A stretch of 6,599 nt of DNA from Spirochaetaceae bacterium. Its GTDB lineage: Bacteria; Spirochaetota; Spirochaetia; UBA9216. Positions 1 to 6,283 of this stretch are shown piece by piece. The position numbers were made by a program, and so were the translations under genes. The notes under the pieces were generated by a model, which was not told the DNA's origin, searched no databases, and saw nothing but the letters and a program-made list of their open reading frames with translations. The stretch covers positions 1-6,599 of the forward strand of contig JAQQAK010000126.1 in the NCBI GenBank assembly GCA_028527945.1, given 5' to 3'. Within the stretch, counting starts at the first letter, position 1, and every line of letters begins with the position of its first letter.

Positions 1-14
1 CGCTCTTCCGATCT
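1..14 (+). other. Illumina adapter remnant (not genomic)
   Basis: The bases CGCTCTTCCGATCT are identical to the 3' end of the standard Illumina TruSeq read-1 adapter. The first base C fits the read-1 arm; the read-2 arm would have T there. It is therefore sequencing-library DNA left on the contig end. Native sequence starts at about base 15, and anything inferred about the region upstream of the first gene from these bases would be wrong. Confidence 0.93.
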
Positions 15-23
15 GGTGGTATT

Positions 24-1247
24 ATGAAAAAATTACTAATATTGGGTTCTGGAGCACAGGGGAGTACTGTTGCAAAAAGAATGGACGAGGAGCCGAATGT
101 TTCTGAAATAATCTGTGCTGATTATGATGAACATGCAGTAAATGATCTTTCCAGTCAGCTGAAAAAAGGTAAACCGCTGCAGATTGACGCTACTAAAATA
201 GAAAATATAGTGAAAGCAGCTGAAGGTGTCGATTTAATTGTAAATGCTCTGCCAATGGCTTTTGCAAGAACAGTTATTGAAGCTGCATTACAGGCAAAGA
301 CAAATTACCAGGACTTTGCTGCAGGGGATGATCCCAGTATAGATTGGGTCGACGGTATAAAGCAAATGCTGAATGAGACCAGTGAGAAATTTAAGGCAAT
401 CGGAAAGACTGCAATTATAAGTACTGGTTCTGCTCCTGGAATTATATGTGTTGCTGCAAGAGACGCGGTAAGATATCTTGATAGCTGTGAGACGATAAAT
501 ATGTTTGTTTGGGAAGGTGTTAAATCAAAAAGATTTATTCCTTTCTGGTGGTCTCCTGAAGTTGCATATGCAGATATGGCTGATGACGCATTTCCATTTA
601 TTAATGGTGAGATTACAGCATCAAGTCCTTTTGAGCTTCCTGTTACAAGAGAAATCAAAGGTACTGGAAGAACAATTCGCTTTGTAGAGCATGCGCATGA
701 TGAAACAGTCTTAATGGGTTTAAATTCTGCGAATTTTTTTAAGGGCGTTAAAAACGTATACTTTAAATATGGTGGTTATGGAATTGATTTTGCTGAAAAT
801 CTATATCGGATGGGAATGCTTTCTGAAGAAGCTGTTGATCTCAATGGGCAAATGGTTGTTCCAAGGCAACTCGCGCTAAAACTTACACCTCCAGCGCCAA
901 AGTACCATGACGAAATTAAAGAAATTCTTGATGACGGACTTGTTGATGATAGTGGCGCAATGATTATAGAAGCTTTTGGAGAAAAAGATGGTAAAAAGGT
1001 AAGAGTTGAAACTTACGTAAATTCACTTGGTTGTGTAGATGCTTTTAAAAAGTCCGGCTTAACAGGAGAGACCTATTTTACAGGACAAGGCGGCTCACTT
1101 TTTACTAAACTTTTTGTTAATGATAAAATTACTCAAAAGGGGCTTATTTCATCAGATATGCTTGACTATGAACAGGTAGATTATTATTTGGCAGAAGCTG
1201 CTAAGTTAGAAATAACACTTGATACAATTGTAGAAGAGATTGAATAG
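24..1247 (+). CDS. Saccharopine dehydrogenase-family NAD(P)-dependent oxidoreductase
   Basis: A soluble 407-residue protein. It opens directly on a Rossmann fold: strand LLILGSG, then the dinucleotide motif GSGAQG at residues 8-13, with an acidic stretch (ADYDE, 32-36) where the cofactor ribose is usually bound. The NALP motif at 74-77 and GSAPGI at 135-140 are typical of the saccharopine dehydrogenase/carboxynorspermidine synthase family, as are the C-terminal TGQGGSLF (353-360) and the overall length. Family members make or split secondary amines between an amino acid or polyamine and an oxo acid (lysine metabolism, carboxynorspermidine). The substrate cannot be read from this sequence, and no lysine or polyamine gene is adjacent to help. 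The start is the first ATG, 9 bases after native DNA begins, with a GGTGG-like ribosome binding site just upstream; no earlier start is testable because of the adapter. It ends in tandem in-frame stops, TAG TAA. Confidence 0.88.
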   Translation: MKKLLILGSGAQGSTVAKRMDEEPNVSEIICADYDEHAVNDLSSQLKKGKPLQIDATKIENIVKAAEGVDLIVNALPMAFARTVIEAALQAKTNYQDFAAGDDPSIDWVDGIKQMLNETSEKFKAIGKTAIISTGSAPGIICVAARDAVRYLDSCETINMFVWEGVKSKRFIPFWWSPEVAYADMADDAFPFINGEITASSPFELPVTREIKGTGRTIRFVEHAHDETVLMGLNSANFFKGVKNVYFKYGGYGIDFAENLYRMGMLSEEAVDLNGQMVVPRQLALKLTPPAPKYHDEIKEILDDGLVDDSGAMIIEAFGEKDGKKVRVETYVNSLGCVDAFKKSGLTGETYFTGQGGSLFTKLFVNDKITQKGLISSDMLDYEQVDYYLAEAAKLEITLDTIVEEIE

Positions 1248-1248
1248 T

Positions 1249-1304
1249 AAAAGCATATTTTAGGTTTCATATATTCAATATATGATTTCTAGGCTTCGCT
1301 TTTT
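1249..1304 (+). terminator. Weak AT-rich hairpin, possible terminator of the first gene
   Basis: An inverted repeat at 1267-1274 and 1278-1285 gives a perfect 8-bp stem with a 3-base loop (TCATATAT/ATATATGA), but only one G-C pair. An outer complementary pair, AAAAGC at 1249-1254 and GCTTTT at 1298-1303, could enclose it and ends in a T run (1300-1304). The structure is placed as a terminator would be, just after the stop codon, but it is weak and unproven. It may instead be chance pairing in AT-rich DNA. Confidence 0.3.
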
Positions 1305-1310
1305 AACCTT

Positions 1311-1322
1311 GTTTACGTAAAC
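1311..1322. promoter_or_regulatory. Perfect 12-bp palindrome, candidate operator
   Basis: GTTTACGTAAAC is a perfect palindrome ending two bases before the -35 box of the HD-GYP promoter. Its centre falls about 43 bases upstream of the predicted transcription start. That is where dimeric regulators contacting RNA polymerase at the -35 region commonly bind. The central CG resembles operators of LacI-type repressors, but no regulator is encoded nearby. The palindrome is seen directly; its role is inferred. Confidence 0.4.
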
Positions 1323-1324
1323 TA

Positions 1325-1353
1325 TTGCGAATAGGGGTTCTATTTCTTATAAT
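1325..1353 (+). promoter_or_regulatory. Sigma70-type promoter of the HD-GYP gene
   Basis: TTGCGA at 1325-1330 (four of six matches to TTGACA) is followed after exactly 17 bases by a perfect TATAAT at 1348-1353. The expected transcription start is near 1360, only about two bases before the ATG at 1362. The mRNA would then be essentially leaderless unless translation begins further in. Confidence 0.7.
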
Positions 1354-1361
1354 ACTCTGGC

Positions 1362-3113
1362 ATGAGAAAGAACATTAGCATAGAACAGCGTGCAAGAAAT
1401 TTGAAAATTGCGATGATAGTTTTTATTGTCGTCAGTGTAATGGCCGCAGCATCTATCATCGCGTTACATACAAGAGCAGGTAATTTTTATCGTACATCGG
1501 CAGAATTCTATGAAGCAGCAGATAATTATTTAGCTCAATTACGTTTAAGTGATGGACATCTTTCTTATAAAGTTTCAAAGACGTATAAACAACTTTTAGA
1601 TGTTTATGCGCGTCTTGATCCATTACTTAAACAGGAAGTAGAAATAGAGCCTCCGCATTTTGATAATAATCAGGATTTAGATCTATTATTGTTAAAGGTT
1701 GAGAATTATATTCCGGGTGTTAGAAGTAATATGTCTAATTTCATCCGGTATTTTTATTTTAGGGTAGTATTAATGCTTGTAATTTTTTTTACTGCAGGTA
1801 TTGTCCTTCTTATTGTTGTATTTTTAATGAGTTCCGCAATAAGTAAATATAATAAAGAAGTAAATGATGGGTTAGGTAATATCGAAAAGTTATTAAGATT
1901 TGAAAAAGTAGAGGTAGTCCCCTCCAAAGAGACTAATATAATAGAGATAAAATGGCTTTATAATAATCTTCAAAAATTATCAAAAGAAATAATATTTAAT
2001 CGTAGTCCCAAAGAAAAGGGGTTAAACGGAAGTCTTGATGAGCTTCTTCATGAAATGCGTTCACATATTCTTGAACGAATGTCTTGTGACAGAATTGCAT
2101 TGGCATTTTTATCTTCTACTGGAAAAATTGTTGCAGAGACTGCTGAGACAACTTATGACAAATGTTATTTGAATCCTGGGTTTAGTGAGTATCTTAAAAG
2201 TACAAGCCTTGGTAATGTTGTTGAAACGTTTGAGCCCAGAATGATACAGGATCTTGATTCGTATCACAAAGATAGAGAAATATCCCTTTCTTCTGAACTA
2301 TTATTAAAAGAGGGGATTAGGGCAAGTATTACGCTTCCCATTATCTTTAGCAATAAATGTCTTGGTTTTGTATTTGTTTCAAGTAAAAATCCTGGAGCGT
2401 ATACAGAAACTATGGTTAAATATGCTAATCGGATTGTAGGAGTTTATAAAAGTAATTTATATTTTGAATATCTCATACAGCAAGTTGTTTCTGAAACTTC
2501 CAGTGCTTTTGTTGATTTAATGCAGGAAAAAGATAATGAAACCGCTGCTCATATTTCCAGAATGTCATTATATTCTTATATCATAGCTAATTCTTATCAT
2601 AAAAATATTAAACATTTGCATCCTGGTTTTATGCGTGAAATCCTTCTTTTTTCTCCTTTGCATGATATTGGAAAGGTTGGCATTCCTGATAATATTTTAT
2701 TAAAAGAGGGAATTCTTACAAAAGCAGAAAAGAAAAAGATGGAAGAGCATGTAATGATTGGACAACGAGTTATAGAAAAAATGAATAGTTCGCTTCTTAA
2801 TATAATTCCTGTGCCATTAATGAATACTGCTGTAGATATAATTGCAGGGCATCATGAGAAGTTTAATGGTAAAGGGTATCCTCTAGGGCTTAAGGGGGAA
2901 AGTATTCCTCTTGCAGGCCGGATAGTTTCTGTAGCTGATGTTTTTGATGCTTTAACATCAAAGCGGCCATATAAAGATGCTTGGACAGTGGATGTAGCGT
3001 TGAATGTTATGGAAAATGAAATGAAAGATAGTTTTGATCCAGAAGTCTTTGAAGCTTTTAAAATGTGTATTCCTGAAATCCTCGAAGTCTATGAAGAGCA
3101 AAAAGAAATATAG
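1362..3113 (+). CDS. Membrane GAF/HD-GYP cyclic-di-GMP phosphodiesterase receptor
   Basis: This 583-residue protein is predicted to degrade the second messenger cyclic di-GMP in response to an external signal. In order: a short cytoplasmic N-terminus; membrane segment 16-36; an extracytoplasmic sensor region of about 95 residues (37-133) that I cannot assign to a family; membrane segment about 134-157; a GAF-like region about 225-365; and an HD-GYP domain about 375-575. The HD-GYP domain looks complete. It has E393 and H397 (ETAAH), H434-D435 in HDIGKVGIPD, H463, H497-H498, the name-giving GKGYP (503-507), and D526 in VADVFDALTS. These match the metal-ligand and signature positions of active HD-GYP phosphodiesterases. 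No receiver or GGDEF domain is present. The ATG at 1362 has no Shine-Dalgarno sequence and lies 8 bases after a -10 box. In-frame alternatives are TTG at 1401 and ATG at 1413, which would trim the cytoplasmic tail but keep most of the first membrane segment. The gene appears monocistronic. Confidence 0.93.
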   Translation: MRKNISIEQRARNLKIAMIVFIVVSVMAAASIIALHTRAGNFYRTSAEFYEAADNYLAQLRLSDGHLSYKVSKTYKQLLDVYARLDPLLKQEVEIEPPHFDNNQDLDLLLLKVENYIPGVRSNMSNFIRYFYFRVVLMLVIFFTAGIVLLIVVFLMSSAISKYNKEVNDGLGNIEKLLRFEKVEVVPSKETNIIEIKWLYNNLQKLSKEIIFNRSPKEKGLNGSLDELLHEMRSHILERMSCDRIALAFLSSTGKIVAETAETTYDKCYLNPGFSEYLKSTSLGNVVETFEPRMIQDLDSYHKDREISLSSELLLKEGIRASITLPIIFSNKCLGFVFVSSKNPGAYTETMVKYANRIVGVYKSNLYFEYLIQQVVSETSSAFVDLMQEKDNETAAHISRMSLYSYIIANSYHKNIKHLHPGFMREILLFSPLHDIGKVGIPDNILLKEGILTKAEKKKMEEHVMIGQRVIEKMNSSLLNIIPVPLMNTAVDIIAGHHEKFNGKGYPLGLKGESIPLAGRIVSVADVFDALTSKRPYKDAWTVDVALNVMENEMKDSFDPEVFEAFKMCIPEILEVYEEQKEI

Positions 3114-3241
3114 CCTTTTTTAGTTGAAATAAATTATGCCTGATAAAAAATAAAATCATGTAAAATTTTGTAATACCTAAGATTCGCCCAGTTCATAAAA
3201 TCTTTCTGCGTTGAAATTAATCCAAAAATATGAGATTATCT

Positions 3242-3271
3242 TTCAAGAAAAACTCCACCTATCAATATAAT
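3242..3271 (+). promoter_or_regulatory. Probable proS promoter
   Basis: A perfect TATAAT at 3266-3271 lies 38 bases before the proS ATG, giving a predicted 5' leader of about 30 bases. The -35 region is poor: TTCAAG at 3242-3247 with an 18-base spacer matches three of six consensus positions. The rest of the 196-bp gap (3114-3309) shows no gene, T-box leader or convincing hairpin. Confidence 0.5.
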
Positions 3272-3297
3272 TAAAGTAAGTGGCTGGTATTTTCATA

Positions 3298-3302
3298 AGG
3301 AG
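3298..3302 (+). promoter_or_regulatory. proS ribosome binding site
   Basis: AGGAG followed by a 7-base spacer (TTAGTTA) and ATG at 3310. This is the best Shine-Dalgarno sequence on the plus strand of the window, and it fixes the proS start. Confidence 0.85.
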
Positions 3303-3309
3303 TTAGTTA

Positions 3310-5085
3310 ATGCGTTTTTCTCGAATTTTTGGTCATACACTGAAAGAAGCACCTTCTGATGTTCAGGCCGTTTCGCATCAGTATCTTGTTAGAGCAGGAT
3401 ATATTCATCAGGTTGCTGCCGGGCTTTTTTCGTATTTACCGCTTGCCAGAAGGGTTTTGAATAAAATTGAAAGAATTCTTCATGACGAAATGGCAATGAT
3501 TGGGGCTCAGGAAATTACTATGCCTGTTGTTTTGCCGGCAGATATCTGGCAGGAGTCGGGACGCTGGTATCAGATTGGTTCCGAGTTAACTAAGCTTAAA
3601 GACCGAAAAGATCATGATATGGTTCTTGCAATGACTCATGAAGAAGCTCTTTGTGATTTAGCAAGGAAATATGTAAGATCTTATAAAGAACTTCCTCAAC
3701 TTGTTTACCACATACAAACAAAATGGCGAGACGATCCTCGTCCAAGAGCTGGGCTTATAAGGGTTCGTGAGTTCAAAATGAAAGATTCATACAGCCTTGA
3801 TACTAGCTGGGAAGGTCTTGATAAACAGTATAGAGCTCATTACCAGAGTTATTTTAATATTTTTAATCGCTGCGGCCTTGATGTTCTTGCAGTAAAATCT
3901 GATACAGGAATGATGGGCGGAAAAATTGCTCATGAGTTTATGTATCTCACTCCGATAGGAGAGGACACGATAATTTTCTGTGACAGCTGCGGATATAATT
4001 CTAACAGGCAGGTCGCTGAATTTAAGAAACCTGAGATTGTAGAAGAAGAACTTAAGCCAGTAGAAAAAATTGAAACACCTGATTGTAAAACAATTGATGA
4101 ACTTGCTGACTTTTTAAAGATTCCGGCAAGTAAGACAGCTAAGGCTGTTTTTATGGTGGCTACAATACAGGAAAATAATGAAACCGAAACAGAGAAGTTT
4201 ATTCTTGCAATTGTTAGAGGAGATATGACTCTAAACGAAACTAAGCTTCAAAATGCTGTGGGCGCTAAAGATTTACGACCTGCGCATGTTGACGAAATAA
4301 CAGCAGTTGGCGCGGTTCCAGGGTTTGGATCTCCCGTAGGAGTAAAAGGAGCTTACGTTGTAGTTGATGATCTTGCAGCGGAGGCGCCTAATCTTGTTGG
4401 CGGAGCTAATGAAGAAGGTTTTCATCTTTTAAATCTTAATTGTGGACGTGATTTTAAGGCTGATCTTGTTACAGATATTGTTGCGGCAGAAGCTGGGTTT
4501 AGATGTCCTGTTTGTGGAAAAACTCTTGATGCTGAAAAAGCAGTTGAAGTTGGAAATATTTTTAAACTTGGAACTCGTTATTCTGAATCAATGAATGTGA
4601 ATTATCAGGATGAGAAAGGAAAGCTACAACCTGTTATTATGGGTTCATACGGTATTGGTGTCGGACGACTTCTTTCTTGTGTCGTAGAACAGCATCATGA
4701 TAATTACGGTATAATATGGCCTATCACAATCGCACCGTTTCAGGTTCACATGGTTCTTCTTCAGGATAAGAAGAGTCCTGATGCAGAGAATGCTGCTGAG
4801 AAGATTTATGAAGAGCTTCAGGCCGCAGGGGTTGAGGTTCTTCTTGATGACCGAAAAGAAAGCCCCGGTACAAAATTTAATGACGCTGATCTTATTGGTG
4901 TTCCTATTCGTCTTACTGTTGGTAAACGTTCTCTTGATAAAGGTGGAGTTGAGTTTAAGGTTCGAGGTTCTAATGACAGTGCTATAATTCCATTAGATGA
5001 AACTGTTGTAAAAATAAAGGAACAAATAGCTTTACTTGAAGCAGAAATTGCTGAAAGTATTAAAGTTGTTGAATATAAAGAATAG
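3310..5085 (+). CDS. proS: Prolyl-tRNA synthetase (bacterial type, with editing insert)
   Basis: This 591-residue cytoplasmic class II synthetase charges tRNA-Pro with proline. Its length is close to the usual bacterial ProRS (about 565-580), with a short C-terminal extension. The catalytic core carries the THEE loop (109-112), motif 2 around RDDPRPRAGLIRVREF (140-155) and motif 3 GSYGIGVGRLLS (445-456). Between motifs 2 and 3 lies the INS (YbaK-like) insert, about 225-405. It includes PASKTAKAVF and GGANEEGFHLLNLN, as in the domain that hydrolyses mischarged alanyl-tRNA-Pro, so editing activity is expected. Two CxxC pairs flank the insert, C224/C227 (FCDSCGY) and C399/C402 (FRCPVCGK). E. coli ProRS has serine-type residues at the first pair and lacks the second. 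The anticodon-binding domain occupies about 473-570 (VLLDDRKESPGTKF at 510-523). The start is set by an AGGAG site 7 bases upstream, and the gene appears to have its own promoter and terminator. Confidence 0.97.
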   Translation: MRFSRIFGHTLKEAPSDVQAVSHQYLVRAGYIHQVAAGLFSYLPLARRVLNKIERILHDEMAMIGAQEITMPVVLPADIWQESGRWYQIGSELTKLKDRKDHDMVLAMTHEEALCDLARKYVRSYKELPQLVYHIQTKWRDDPRPRAGLIRVREFKMKDSYSLDTSWEGLDKQYRAHYQSYFNIFNRCGLDVLAVKSDTGMMGGKIAHEFMYLTPIGEDTIIFCDSCGYNSNRQVAEFKKPEIVEEELKPVEKIETPDCKTIDELADFLKIPASKTAKAVFMVATIQENNETETEKFILAIVRGDMTLNETKLQNAVGAKDLRPAHVDEITAVGAVPGFGSPVGVKGAYVVVDDLAAEAPNLVGGANEEGFHLLNLNCGRDFKADLVTDIVAAEAGFRCPVCGKTLDAEKAVEVGNIFKLGTRYSESMNVNYQDEKGKLQPVIMGSYGIGVGRLLSCVVEQHHDNYGIIWPITIAPFQVHMVLLQDKKSPDAENAAEKIYEELQAAGVEVLLDDRKESPGTKFNDADLIGVPIRLTVGKRSLDKGGVEFKVRGSNDSAIIPLDETVVKIKEQIALLEAEIAESIKVVEYKE

Positions 5086-5146
5086 TATTTTATATTAGAT
5101 AAGTCAGAACTTTAGAGGTTGTACACGATGCTAATATAACTTGAAT

Positions 5147-6283
5147 TTAAAGGGGGAAGTTCATTCCCTCTTTTTTTATACCAAGATCTTCAGATCTTAT
5201 CCCCTCTCCATTTTTAACATCTCTGATAATCTTTTTTCCAATAAGTGAATCATAATATTCTGGACGGATTCCTGGTTTTAATTTTTTTTCAGTTCGTAGA
5301 ATAGCTGTATTTTTTTTGGTTAATATAGTTCCGGCGCTCATTGAATTAAGAGCATGAATTGAGCGGTTTGTACGGCCATAGTTTGCCTTTTCAGATTCTG
5401 CTAATAACTTTTTGCCATTGCCTAAAATATTCTTAATTTTTTCATCGTTGAATTTCTTTATTAGAAAATTAAACTGTTCTTCTTTTTGAAGTTTTTCTAT
5501 TGCTCTGACTCCTTCACACATCTGCTTGAACTCTTCGGGTTCCAGCGCTATAGGGTCATCAAGGCCTCCATCCTCTTTCTTTAGGGTTATATGCTTTTCG
5601 ATAATTGTCGAGCCAGTATAAACGGATGTGAGCGGTACTAAAAGCGGGTTTTTACTATGATCAGAGATTCCACACCTTATTTGAAATTTATCAGAAAGGG
5701 TTTTTAAAATTAAAAGATTATATTCTTCTTCAGGCGCAGGGTATGATGTTATGCAGTGAAGAAGTGATATATTATTTTTTACACAGCCTGCACTTGTCAA
5801 GGATTTTAATGCTGCTTCAATATCTGATAATAATGATACACCGGTAGATAGAATTATTTCTTTTCCAGATGTAGCTGAATCTTTTAATAGGGGAAAGTGG
5901 TTAAGCTCTGGAGATGCAATTTTTATTCGTTTGCAGTTTAATTTTAAGAGCCAGTCAAGGCTTTTCTGTCCAAAAGGAGATGCTAAAAACTCAAGCCCAT
6001 ATTCTTCAGTAATCTCTTTAAGTTTTTGATAAAAATCAAAGTCTTGCTCAAGTTTTTTAAAATTATCATATAATCTGATATTACCGCCTGGAAGTTTTAC
6101 CTCACCTGTTTCTGGATGAATTATTTCGTCTGCGAATACAATTTGAGTTTTTACACAGTTGGCTCCAGACTCTGCGGCACTTCTTATTAATTCTTCTGCG
6201 CGGGTAAGGCTTCCGTTATGAGACGTCCCAATTTCAGCGATTATAAAAACTGAATTATTTTCCGTTTGCTTCAGCGTGTTCAT
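5147..6283 (-). CDS. neuB: N-acetylneuraminate synthase (NeuB) family protein
   Basis: A 378-residue soluble enzyme expected to condense phosphoenolpyruvate with an N-acetyl-hexosamine (ManNAc or a di-N-acetyl analogue) to make a nine-carbon nonulosonic acid for surface glycans. The N-terminal TIM barrel (about 10-265) holds the family landmarks: E17 in IIAEIGTSHNG, K45 in VKTQ, K121 and E126 in KIASPELNHFPLL, LLHCITSYPAP (174-184), H209 in GISDHS and H231 in EKHITL. The two histidines correspond to the metal ligands of characterised NeuB. A linker of about 40 residues leads to a C-terminal SAF (antifreeze-like) domain, about 306-368. The loop after EKHITL reads GGLDDPIALEP instead of the commoner GPDxxxSLEP, so the exact sugar (Neu5Ac, legionaminic, pseudaminic or another) is open. 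The start chosen is ATG at 6283, with AGGA six bases upstream; an in-frame TTG at 6310 has no ribosome binding site. It overlaps the upstream gene by 29 bp in another frame. No other sugar-acid gene is in the window. Confidence 0.9.
   Translation of the reverse strand: MNTLKQTENNSVFIIAEIGTSHNGSLTRAEELIRSAAESGANCVKTQIVFADEIIHPETGEVKLPGGNIRLYDNFKKLEQDFDFYQKLKEITEEYGLEFLASPFGQKSLDWLLKLNCKRIKIASPELNHFPLLKDSATSGKEIILSTGVSLLSDIEAALKSLTSAGCVKNNISLLHCITSYPAPEEEYNLLILKTLSDKFQIRCGISDHSKNPLLVPLTSVYTGSTIIEKHITLKKEDGGLDDPIALEPEEFKQMCEGVRAIEKLQKEEQFNFLIKKFNDEKIKNILGNGKKLLAESEKANYGRTNRSIHALNSMSAGTILTKKNTAILRTEKKLKPGIRPEYYDSLIGKKIIRDVKNGEGIRSEDLGIKKEGMNFPL
5149..5177 (+). terminator. Rho-independent terminator of proS, inside the 3' end of neuB
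   Basis: An 8-bp stem pairs AGGGGGAA (5151-5158) with TTCCCTCT (5164-5171), with one G-T wobble and the loop GTTCA. It is followed by a run of seven T (5171-5177), and flanking A/T pairs can extend the stem. It starts about 65 bases after the proS stop. The same bases, read on the minus strand, encode the last residues of NeuB (KKEGMNFPL). On the minus strand the stem is followed by only a short T tract, so it would be a weak terminator for neuB. Confidence 0.8.

Noticed and set aside
305..658. Open frame of 117 codons on the minus strand inside the first gene
   Set aside because: It lies wholly within a well-supported Rossmann-fold gene on the other strand and shows no recognisable motif; it is a shadow frame.
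505..687. 60-codon plus-strand frame inside the first gene
   Set aside because: Overlaps the same real gene in another frame, with no ribosome binding site or recognisable protein.
3100..3121. AAAAAG...CTTTTT pairing with a T run at the end of the HD-GYP gene as a terminator
   Set aside because: Only a 6-bp stem with a single G-C pair and a 9-base loop; too weak to call in this AT-rich DNA.
3114..3309. Possible T-box or riboswitch leader ahead of proS
   Set aside because: No T-box consensus, antiterminator or terminator hairpin is visible, and the predicted leader is only about 30 bases long.
4781..4987. 68-codon frame inside proS
   Set aside because: Falls in the conserved anticodon-binding region of proS; its composition is a by-product of the overlapping codons.
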